A stretch of DNA of 35,469 bases, taken from positions 1-35,469 of the forward strand of contig JACMIO010000103.1 of NCBI GenBank assembly GCA_014381105.1, in the 5' to 3' direction. Made by a program: the position numbers and the translations under genes. The notes beneath the pieces are model-generated. The model saw only the letters and a program-made list of their open reading frames with translations. It made no database searches and had not been told where the DNA came from. This stretch comes from a bacterium (lineage in GTDB: Archaea > Thermoproteota > Nitrososphaeria > Nitrososphaerales > Nitrososphaeraceae). The first letter of the stretch is position 1. Each line of letters opens with the position of its first letter. Shown one piece after another: positions 16,686 to 23,139 of this stretch.

Positions 16686-16898
16686 ATCAAGGTAACTATG
16701 GGCGTTACCAAATAATAAATGTGCGATGATCGTTTCAATAAGAAGAGAAAACATAGAAATTATTCTACTCGTCTTACTCCTACAAGATAATGTCCTGATT
16801 ACTAGAACCTCAACTGACAGAATCTTGTTATAGAAAAAGCTTGATCTCAGTTGACTGACATTAATGAAAACTATTTGGAGTAATCTTTTTAGCCGAAT

Positions 16899-17420
16899 AT
16901 GGGTACAATTTCGTTGATAAATATGGAATCAAATCAATCTCCCACATCTATTAACCACATTGCTATTAGTGTTCCTGATCTAGATACAGGCATCAATTGG
17001 TATCAGGAAGTGATGGGATTTACAATTGTAAGAGGTCCCGCAGAACTTACCTACGATGATATCCACGTAGGTAAAGCACTTCGGAATATTTTTGGGTCCC
17101 AATTTAAGAGATTAAGAATTGTATGGATGACTTCAGCAAACAGTATAGGAATTGAGCTATTCCAGTTTATACAACCTGAACAGCTCGCGCATAAGAAACA
17201 AGTCGAATACTGGCACGGTGGAGTTATACACATTGCTGTCACTGAAATAAACATTGAGGCTTTATTGGAAAAGGTTACTAAGACCGGAGGAAGACAGATT
17301 AGCAATATCTGGGAACTAGACCCAAAAAACCATCACAAATTGGTTTTCTGTTCTGATCCATTTGGAAACATAATTGAAATTTATTCACATAGCTTTGACC
17401 AGGTCCATGCTAACCGATAA
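16899..17420 (+). CDS. VOC/glyoxalase-fold metalloprotein
   Basis: The vicinal-oxygen-chelate fold covers glyoxalase I, ring-cleaving dioxygenases and resistance proteins, so the reaction cannot be fixed. The 173-aa product contains INHIAISVPDLDTGINWYQE (first ligand His at about residue 20), IGIELFQF (a ligand Glu), GGVIHIAVTEINIEAL (His) and DPFGNIIEIYSHSF (Glu). These are the four usual metal ligands in a two-module protein. The sequence between modules, including KALRNIFGSQFKRLRIVWM, resembles lactoylglutathione lyase-like enzymes. An in-frame ATG at 16923 would remove the first eight residues and is an alternative start. Confidence 0.8.
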   Translation: MGTISLINMESNQSPTSINHIAISVPDLDTGINWYQEVMGFTIVRGPAELTYDDIHVGKALRNIFGSQFKRLRIVWMTSANSIGIELFQFIQPEQLAHKKQVEYWHGGVIHIAVTEINIEALLEKVTKTGGRQISNIWELDPKNHHKLVFCSDPFGNIIEIYSHSFDQVHANR

Positions 17421-17509
17421 TTCATAGGAAATTTGTTACCATAATCCATGTATTTGCAATTTCAAATGACAGCTTCTGATTACATTTTTCACCAACTTAT
17501 TAATAATAA

Positions 17510-17647
17510 TCAATTATTGTATCTTACAACAAGCCAACAACAGCATTCCTTCAGTCGACAGTTAACACACTCAAGTGGTGACATGCTTCCTTTACAATCC
17601 TCAAGAGTACATCCGCATTCTGCGCATTTCAACAGGTTAATCCTCAT
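17510..17647 (-). CDS. 45-aa cysteine-rich mini-protein
   Basis: Starts at ATG 17645-17647 and ends at TGA 17510-17512. The 45-residue product has ten cysteines... counted from the sequence: KCAECGCTLEDC in the first half (C8, C11, C13, C18), then ECVNC (C27, C30) and ECCCW (C35, C36, C37), giving nine. The CX2C pairs suggest a zinc ribbon-like site, and the CCC run could hold a further metal. The pattern is too ordered to be chance in AT-rich DNA, but I cannot name a family. The opposite-strand 72-codon frame across the same DNA has no such order and is rejected. An AT-rich box is present about 35-45 nt upstream. Confidence 0.65.
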   Translation of the reverse strand: MRINLLKCAECGCTLEDCKGSMSPLECVNCRLKECCCWLVVRYNN

Positions 17648-17753
17648 GAAATACTATGATAGATAGACATGATGAAGGATTATTCTTAAAAATTTGAGCA
17701 TAACAATGGGTAGAACAACTATGCCAATTCAATAGGTCTTCCGGAGAGAATAA

Positions 17754-18023
17754 CTATTGTTCTTTCCTCAACCATCTATCACCCTGCTTCTTGTATTTCT
17801 TCTTAACTGCCGCCCAGGCTACTTTATGGGCGGCTACTTCGGCGCTTTGCTTCCTACCGCCTCTTCTTTTTTCTGGATCTTGATATTGTTATACTGCACT
17901 ATCATGGGTCTTCTTGAAAATGTGTTGAGCATATACTGGTAAAGAATCAATTTGTTTTCTGGTTCTAGCCGATAGTCATGTATTTCGAGATCCCTTTTTA
18001 CTCGAGGATTGTTTATTGGGCAT
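17754..18023 (-). pseudogene. ChaB-family pseudogene with two in-frame stop codons
   Basis: ChaB proteins are short (about 75-90 aa) and of uncertain function, originally linked to the ChaA cation antiporter in bacteria. A single frame from ATG 18021-18023 to TAG 17754-17756 is 90 codons. It contains the family core: SLPVYAQHIFKKTHDSAV, then QYQDPEKRRGG, then HKVAWAAVKKKYKKQGDRW. Two codons are stops: TGA at 17976-17978 (codon 16) and TAA at 17889-17891 (codon 45). Similarity continues in the same frame across both, so these are nonsense mutations and not frameshifts. The TATA box at 18051-18060 remains correctly placed. Recoding is unlikely because two different stop codons are involved. Confidence 0.75.
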
Positions 18024-18050
18024 TTTCTATTATTATGGATAGGCATAATC

Positions 18051-18060
18051 CTATATATCT
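18051..18060. promoter_or_regulatory. Near-symmetric TATA box shared by the ChaB pseudogene and the ABC-2 permease
   Basis: The sequence ctatatatct has a symmetric TATATA core. Its centre is about 27 nt before the permease ATG on the plus strand and about 32 nt before the ChaB ATG on the minus strand. One box could serve both. Confidence 0.45.
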
Positions 18061-18081
18061 GGAATACACGGTGTGCATGCC

Positions 18082-18834
18082 ATGCTTATTGCTAAAACTA
18101 GGACAGCATTGACGCAAACATTTCTCATTGCTTACCTAACTGGGATTCTATGGTTAAGAAGAAATCCCCTTTCCTTGGTTTTCTCTGCGATAAGTCCTTT
18201 TTCTCTGTTATTTGTTCTATTTATCATTAGTGACGGCAAGTACTTACCACTCTCTATCACGGGAAGTTTGGTAATGGCATTAGTTGGATATGGCCTATCA
18301 CTCGGTCAAGATATCTCCTTTTACAAAAATGAATACAAGATTCAGGATCTCTTTGTCGCGTCACCAGTATCTCCAATTACTTACATGGTTGGTCTTGCAA
18401 TTTCACAAATTCTTTTCGGATTACCTGCATTACTCGTCTTATTGTCATTGGCCACTTTGTTTCTTTCTTCTTTAATTTTCCTTCCTCTACTGATTATCAC
18501 AACGTTACTAGTATGGGGCTCTATGTCTTCTATGGGATTCTTTCTATCTTCACACATGCTACATATACGCAATGTTTCACAAATCATATCGTTTGTTAAC
18601 GTGATTTTATCTATCCTACCACCTGTTTTTTACAGTATTGAGAGGCTACCTATCGAGTTGCAATATGCTTCCTATTTTGTACCAACTACACATGCATCTT
18701 TGATGATTCAATCCACGATGGGATTACCTACACCGAAAGAATGGTCTATTGAATTAGGACTTTTGGTACAGGTAGCATATCTTGTAGGTTTTGTGATTTT
18801 GGCTAAAGTTAAGGCAGTATGGCGGGAAAGTTGA
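18082..18834 (+). CDS. ABC-2 type transporter permease
   Basis: Membrane half of an ABC exporter, likely for a drug, lipid or polysaccharide. The 250-aa product has six hydrophobic segments and the ABC-2 layout: an N-terminal amphipathic region (LTGILWLRRNPLSLVFS), helices at about 30-50, 57-75, 98-122, 125-150, 160-180 and 225-245, and an ERLPIELQYASYFVPTTHAS segment before the last helix, typical of NodJ/DrrB-like permeases. A GTG at 18073 is an alternative start, but the TATA box favours the ATG at 18082. No ATPase gene is adjacent; the ATPase at 33392-34327 lacks a permease neighbour and is a possible partner. A T8 run at 18853-18860 is a likely terminator. Confidence 0.85.
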   Translation: MLIAKTRTALTQTFLIAYLTGILWLRRNPLSLVFSAISPFSLLFVLFIISDGKYLPLSITGSLVMALVGYGLSLGQDISFYKNEYKIQDLFVASPVSPITYMVGLAISQILFGLPALLVLLSLATLFLSSLIFLPLLIITTLLVWGSMSSMGFFLSSHMLHIRNVSQIISFVNVILSILPPVFYSIERLPIELQYASYFVPTTHASLMIQSTMGLPTPKEWSIELGLLVQVAYLVGFVILAKVKAVWRES

Positions 18835-19190
18835 TTTGTCAGGAACTATTACTTTTTTTTGAATATGATCTAGATACAACCGATATATTATAATTCGAGT
18901 TCTGAATTGGTGTATTTAACCTGTTACTTTGGACAGAACCATATTTTAACAAGATATACTTGACTTTTACCGGTCGGTATTAATTACAGGATATGTTCTT
19001 CTATTAGAGAAACTTGATATAGTATTCCCATTGATTTTCCATGATGATGATGCGATATGGGTAGGGATAGAGCAGATTAATTAAAAATCAAATATAATAA
19101 TATTACCTAAAAAGTATCGCAAAGCATTTAATATGAATTAGGTCGTATTTTCCAAAAGGATAAATCTAGTTAGAATAAGTTTGATAAATT
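18835..19190. other. Non-coding stretch between permease and antiporter
   Basis: No gene seen on either strand; all frames are short. It holds the T8 tract at 18853-18860, an interrupted palindrome TACCG-GT-CGGTA at 18968-18979 that stands out by its GC content, and a TATA-like ggataaatcta near 19158-19168 about 28 nt before the antiporter start. Confidence 0.5.
18853..18860 (+). terminator. Oligo-T terminator of the permease gene
   Basis: Eight consecutive T, 18 nt after the stop codon. Confidence 0.5.
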
Positions 19191-20417
19191 ATGGCAACAG
19201 AGCAGCTGTTCATCAGCGTAGTTATCATTTTGGTGGCAACACGCTTACTTGGTGAGTTCTCTCAAAGACTCCGGTTGCCTCCGTTGGTAGGTGAATTGGC
19301 TGCAGGAATAATTATTGGCCCTTATGTTTTAAAAATAATAACTCCTGATCAGAGTCTGAATGTAATTTCGGACTTAGGAGTATTCTTCCTTATGTTACTA
19401 GCAGGCTTACAGATGGACCCCCGAGAAATAAGAAAGGCTGGATTGCGTGGGGGTATCTTGTCAGCAATAGCATTTTCACTGCCTTTCTTAGGTGGTTTTG
19501 GAATAGCCGCTCTTTTTGGACTCGGAATGCTTCAATCAATGTTCGTTGGATTATTATTGTCTATAACTGCTGTTCCAGTCTCCACAATTGTTCTAATGCA
19601 ATTCGGAATATTGGAGACTAAGGTAGGCAATACTGTAATTACTGCAGCTGTAATTAATGATATTTTCTCCCTTGTGGTATTATCAATTGTGTTACAACTT
19701 CACGGAGCCAATGGCGCACCGGTGAATATCACGGAGACGATGATAAATTCTGTAATTAAGATCTTGTTGTTCATAGGTGGAATATTTCTTATTGATATAT
19801 TATTTAGAAAAGCAAACGCTTGGTTTCAACGTAGAGGTACCTACTTTTTTGAAAAACTGCATACAAAGGAAGCTGCGTTTGGTATATTACTCATTTCTAC
19901 CATTCTCGTTTCTGTTGTAGCACAAGTAGTAATAGGTCTACATTTCATTATAGGAACTTTCTTTTCAGGGTTAATAGTCTACAAAGAAATAATCAGGAGA
20001 GAAAACTTTGAACGAGTCTATGGAATAATTTCTGCAATATCCTTTGGATTTTTTGCTCCCATATTTTTTGCTGTAATAGGAATAAATATCAACATGGATT
20101 CAATCGCAAACAACCTTCCATTTTTTATAGTTCTTGCAATAGTAGCAGTCGTTACTAAAGTAGGGGGAGGTTATATTGGTTCAAGGTTAATTAAATTCTC
20201 AAAGGACGAGAGTTTAGCCATAGCATTTCTCATGAATGGAAGAGGGATGGTGGAATTAGTAATAGCCTCACTAGGCTTTACTTCTGGTATTATTGATTCA
20301 ACTATATTCTCAATTACGGTAACAATTGGGTGGGCAACAACAATTTTGGCACCAATACTTTCAAGACCCTACGTCATGAAAATTAAATCTCAAACAACAG
20401 ATAAACCTAATCAGTAA
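19191..20417 (+). CDS. Cation/proton antiporter (Na+/H+ exchanger family)
   Basis: A 408-aa membrane protein with about 12-13 helices and the Na_H_exchanger fold, exchanging Na+ or K+ for H+ to control pH and ion balance. Recognisable blocks are RLRLPPLVGELAAGIIIGP near the N terminus, FFLMLLAGLQMD, the crossing-helix region SITAVPVSTIVL, and AAVINDIFSLVVL with N156-D157 at the ion site. Sequence style is KefB/NapA-like (CPA2). Known electrogenic CPA2 exchangers mostly have Asp-Asp at the ion site, while Asn-Asp is typical of electroneutral ones. No C-terminal nucleotide-binding (TrkA-N) domain follows, so the protein is a bare antiporter. Confidence 0.88.
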   Translation: MATEQLFISVVIILVATRLLGEFSQRLRLPPLVGELAAGIIIGPYVLKIITPDQSLNVISDLGVFFLMLLAGLQMDPREIRKAGLRGGILSAIAFSLPFLGGFGIAALFGLGMLQSMFVGLLLSITAVPVSTIVLMQFGILETKVGNTVITAAVINDIFSLVVLSIVLQLHGANGAPVNITETMINSVIKILLFIGGIFLIDILFRKANAWFQRRGTYFFEKLHTKEAAFGILLISTILVSVVAQVVIGLHFIIGTFFSGLIVYKEIIRRENFERVYGIISAISFGFFAPIFFAVIGININMDSIANNLPFFIVLAIVAVVTKVGGGYIGSRLIKFSKDESLAIAFLMNGRGMVELVIASLGFTSGIIDSTIFSITVTIGWATTILAPILSRPYVMKIKSQTTDKPNQ

Positions 20418-20426
20418 CTATTCACG

Positions 20427-21215
20427 TTACTGGCTACTACTTTCCTCTGACAATCCTATCCACCCATATCCTTTGACCTCTAATTCTTCAGATAACTCTT
20501 TACCTCCAGATTTGATAATTTGTCCTTTTGCCATAACATGCACTTTGTCAAGTCTTGACAAATACCTAAGAATCCTTGCATAATGTGTGATAATCAATAT
20601 TCCGGCTCCTGTTGATATTAGGATGTTTATAGCCTCTCCAACCGCTTTGATTGCATCTATATCCAATCCAGAATCTGGTTCGTCAAGAATGGCAATAATT
20701 GGTTTGAGTACGAGCATCTGCATAACCTCGGATCTTTTTTTCTCTCCTCCAGAAAAACCCTCATTCAGATATCTGCTCAAAAACGTTTTCTGGAGACCAA
20801 CGTTGTCTAGATTCTTTTTGAGATACTCATGAAATTCCTTTACTGTTAAAAATACTTCTCTATCTTTCTGTTTTCCACTCAGACTTTTGTTTAAAATATT
20901 GTAAGCGTTCCTCAAAAAATGACTATAACCAACCCCTGGAATCTCTGTAGGGTACTGAAAACCTAAGAATAGGCCCCTCTTTGCTCTTTCCTCCGTTGAC
21001 AAATCAAGTATGTTTTCGCCGTCTACGATGATTTTTCCTGATGTAACGGTATATTTTGGATGACCCATTATCACATTGGCCAGAGTGCTTTTCCCTGAGC
21101 CGTTTGGGCCCATTATCGCATGAACATGACCTCTATCCATCTCGAAACAAAGGCCATTAAGTATTTGTTTACCACTAATGTTTGCAGACAGGTTTTGTAT
21201 CTCTAAAAAGGCCAC
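20427..21215 (-). CDS. sufC: Fe-S cluster assembly ATPase SufC
   Basis: SufC is the ABC-type ATPase that powers the SufBD scaffold during iron-sulfur cluster assembly. The protein has Walker A GPNGSGKS, the SufC-typical GLFLGFQYPTEIPGV block, the signature FSGGEKKRSEVMQM, Walker B AILDEPDSGLDIDA and the switch histidine in IITHYARIL. The frame is open from a TTG at 21233 (268 aa). I choose the GTG at 21213-21215 (262 aa). The family starts directly with xxLEIxNL, and the TATA-like atatttatat (21239-21248 on the minus strand) is centred 28 nt before this GTG and too close to the TTG. sufB and sufD are not in the window. Confidence 0.95.
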   Translation of the reverse strand: MAFLEIQNLSANISGKQILNGLCFEMDRGHVHAIMGPNGSGKSTLANVIMGHPKYTVTSGKIIVDGENILDLSTEERAKRGLFLGFQYPTEIPGVGYSHFLRNAYNILNKSLSGKQKDREVFLTVKEFHEYLKKNLDNVGLQKTFLSRYLNEGFSGGEKKRSEVMQMLVLKPIIAILDEPDSGLDIDAIKAVGEAINILISTGAGILIITHYARILRYLSRLDKVHVMAKGQIIKSGGKELSEELEVKGYGWIGLSEESSSQ

Positions 21216-21238
21216 AAATTCTCTGGTTTTCAAACATA

Positions 21239-21248
21239 ATATAAATAT
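21239..21248 (-). promoter_or_regulatory. TATA box deciding the sufC start
   Basis: The minus-strand atatttatat is centred about 28 nt before the GTG at 21215 and only about 10 nt before the TTG at 21233, so transcription should begin downstream of that TTG. Confidence 0.55.
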
Positions 21249-21299
21249 TGAGTTACTTTATTCAAAATTTAAATTATTGATGTCGTATTCTATACCAAT

Positions 21300-21830
21300 T
21301 TGTCGAGAGGCATATTCATAGGCAGGTTTCAACCATTTCATATAGGTCATATTGCAGCGATCAAATTTGCCTTCAAAAATGTTGATGAATTAGCAATTGT
21401 TGTAGGTAGCGCTCAGGCAAGTTACGAGTCACAAAATCCATTTACTGCCGGCGAGAGAATATATATGATAAAGGACTCCCTGAATGCAGATAATGCGATA
21501 GATTGCAAAAAAACTTTCATAATTCCTGTTCCTGATACAAATATTCATTCAACGTGGACTCATTCTGTCGATATGTTGGTTCCAAAATATGACGTTGTGT
21601 TTACTAATAATGCATTTACAGGTTACCTCTTCACCCAAAGAAATATTGCTGTTACTGAACCAAAATTACTAAATCGAAGTGAACTTTCAGGAACCGAAAT
21701 TAGAAGGAGAATGATGAAAAATATTAAATGGACTCACCTTGTTACCAAACAAACCCAAAGAGTAATCCAAGAAATTGGTGGAGTTGAACGTTTGAAAAAA
21801 ATACCCAATTTATCACATCATAAGGACTAA
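21300..21830 (+). CDS. nadM: Nicotinamide-nucleotide adenylyltransferase (NadM)
   Basis: Archaeal NMN adenylyltransferase: NMN + ATP to NAD+ and diphosphate. The 176-aa product carries the nucleotidyltransferase signature GRFQPFHIGH at residues 8-17, VVGSAQASYESQNPFTAGER with the family's SAQ...NPFTAGER block, and LSGTEIRRRM, the equivalent of the ISSTxxR motif. Length is the usual 170-185 aa. Start is TTG at 21300; the signature begins eight codons in, so no later start is possible. A TATA-like atttaaatta (21267-21276) is centred about 28 nt upstream. It is divergent from sufC. Confidence 0.95.
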   Translation: MSRGIFIGRFQPFHIGHIAAIKFAFKNVDELAIVVGSAQASYESQNPFTAGERIYMIKDSLNADNAIDCKKTFIIPVPDTNIHSTWTHSVDMLVPKYDVVFTNNAFTGYLFTQRNIAVTEPKLLNRSELSGTEIRRRMMKNIKWTHLVTKQTQRVIQEIGGVERLKKIPNLSHHKD

Positions 21831-21832
21831 GT

Positions 21833-21862
21833 CTCAAATTTGAGCGAATTATTCATGAATAA
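21833..21862. repeat. Two tandem perfect palindromes (possible operator)
   Basis: CTCAAATTTGAG (21833-21844) and TTATTCATGAATAA (21849-21862) are both perfect palindromes without a loop, four bases apart, just after the nadM stop and upstream of the PUA gene. Shape fits dimer-binding sites better than RNA hairpins. Confidence 0.4.
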
Positions 21863-21928
21863 CTTATTCAAATTTAAAAACCTCAATCATGGATATTGAT
21901 AAATATTTCAAAAACGACACCAAAATAA

Positions 21929-22411
21929 TTGAAAGTCCATTCACTGTCAAAGCGAGAGATACATGACATCTCGGATCAGATTGGCAGATCTTGGCCAACA
22001 AATTCAATACTCCCCATCAAGAGTCTCCAGGCTTACGTATTAGATGAAAATAAGCGACTCCTTGTGGGAAATAATATAGTTGCCATACAATTGGCACCTG
22101 ATCTCGTGATTCCTCATTTGACGCAGCATGAAATTTTGAATCATTTTGCATCGGTTCAGGTTGACATGAATGCAATCAAGTTTGTTTGCAATGGTGCTAA
22201 TATCATGAGGCCGGGCATCACTGATTTTTCTGCATTCAAGGAATCAGAAATAGTACTGGTAAAAGATCAAACTCATAAAAAAGAACTCGCGGTATGCATT
22301 TCCATTGTGGATGATGAGAATGGAAGAAAAATGGAAAAAGGGGTTGTATTAAACAACATACACCATATTGGGGATGAGTATTGGGAAATGAAAAAAACTA
22401 TCAGGACATGA
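21929..22411 (+). CDS. PUA-domain RNA-binding protein (MCT-1/Tma20-like)
   Basis: A 160-aa protein with an N-terminal domain (about 1-75) and a C-terminal PUA domain (about 78-155) containing VQVDMNAIKFVCNGANIMRP and GITDFSAF. The PUA fold binds structured RNA; related archaeal and eukaryotic MCT-1/Tma20 proteins act in translation, in eukaryotes as ribosome recycling or re-initiation factors. The function in archaea is inferred. Start is TTG at 21929. A TATA-like gataaatatttc (21898-21909) is centred about 26 nt upstream, so the transcript is leaderless. Two palindromes further upstream may be operator sites. Convergent with the proteasome beta gene. Confidence 0.85.
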   Translation: MKVHSLSKREIHDISDQIGRSWPTNSILPIKSLQAYVLDENKRLLVGNNIVAIQLAPDLVIPHLTQHEILNHFASVQVDMNAIKFVCNGANIMRPGITDFSAFKESEIVLVKDQTHKKELAVCISIVDDENGRKMEKGVVLNNIHHIGDEYWEMKKTIRT

Positions 22412-22438
22412 TTAAGTTGACGATTTTAGAAAATTGGT

Positions 22439-22462
22439 GATTTTGAAAATATTTTCAAAATC
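22439..22462. terminator. 24-nt perfect palindrome, bidirectional terminator candidate
   Basis: From GATTTTGAAAAT its mirror complement ATTTTCAAAATC follows directly; the whole is symmetric. It sits between convergent genes and overlaps the last bases of the proteasome gene stop codon. Both strands carry T-rich 3' arms. Confidence 0.5.
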
Positions 22463-23057
22463 ATAGACCAAGTGATTCTTCTTCTATCCCCTTTTTAGTT
22501 ATCGTCAAGACATCTATACCATCGCCGCTTGCAGAGTCTCTTTGTATTGACGACTTTACTGCCTTAATAGCAAGTTTCTTGGATGTATCCTCCGACATGT
22601 TTTTCTTGTACTCAGCATCCATTATTCCCAACGCCATTTCTGCTCCAGTGCCTACTGCTGCATAGTTATCGGGAAGGAGTGAGCCCAAAGGATCCAATGT
22701 ATAAATTTCAGGTGTAGTTTGCACTCCTCCAACAATTACCTGGGTCAGTAAAGGAAAGTATCTTCTTTCGAACATAATAACTGACATCAACTTCGCGACA
22801 GAATTTGTAGCCATATCTCTTCTAGTTTCCAATTTTCTAATTTTTGCAAGAGCTTCAACTTGTCTTGTCAGAACTTGCATGTCAGCTACCATACCTGCGC
22901 ATGCACTGGCAACTTGATCAGTTATCGTGAATATTTTCTTCGTATTCTTATTTACCACAAAGTTTCCATAGGAAATACGTTTTTCAGCAGCAAGAACAAT
23001 ACCGTCTTGATAAGTTATACCTACCGCGGTAGCACCTGGCATAAATTGAAACGCCAT
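22461..23057 (-). CDS. psmB: Proteasome beta subunit, probably lacking the catalytic Thr1
   Basis: Beta subunits form the inner rings of the 20S proteasome. The 198-aa protein has the archaeal beta fold: GITYQDGIVLAAEKR, NKNTKKIF, and C-terminal RDSASGDGIDVLTI. An eight-residue propeptide (MAFQFMPG) is followed by ATAVG. Active archaeal subunits have TTTVG at this place, with Thr1 as the nucleophile released by self-cleavage. Aligned residue by residue, position 1 is Ala, while Glu17 (EKR) and Lys33 (TKKIF) are kept. It should therefore be a non-catalytic or specialised subunit paired with an active one elsewhere; a register shift to the following Thr is a less likely alternative. No strong TATA box is present, so it may be co-transcribed with the GHKL gene 82 nt upstream. 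Confidence 0.9.
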   Translation of the reverse strand: MAFQFMPGATAVGITYQDGIVLAAEKRISYGNFVVNKNTKKIFTITDQVASACAGMVADMQVLTRQVEALAKIRKLETRRDMATNSVAKLMSVIMFERRYFPLLTQVIVGGVQTTPEIYTLDPLGSLLPDNYAAVGTGAEMALGIMDAEYKKNMSEDTSKKLAIKAVKSSIQRDSASGDGIDVLTITKKGIEEESLGL

Positions 23058-23139
23058 ATGATTGGTTAGTAGTGAATGTAGTTAGATTTAGTCGTTTCGT
23101 CTGTTCTCAGATAACCTAAGCAGAGTTAGTTATGACAGC

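Noticed and set aside
17448..17666. Plus-strand 72-codon frame
   Set aside because: It is antisense to the Cys-rich 45-aa gene and has no ordered motifs.
17757..17942. Hydrophobic plus-strand frame resembling a membrane protein
   Set aside because: It is the complement of Lys/Glu-rich ChaB codons, which read as Phe/Leu on the other strand.
17754..18023. Recoding of TGA/TAA as amino acids in ChaB
   Set aside because: Two different stop codons and no recoding signal; nonsense mutation is simpler.
17834..18046. Minus-strand 70-codon frame starting MPIHNNRK
   Set aside because: Out of frame with the ChaB similarity in the same DNA; it exists only because the ChaB frame is interrupted.
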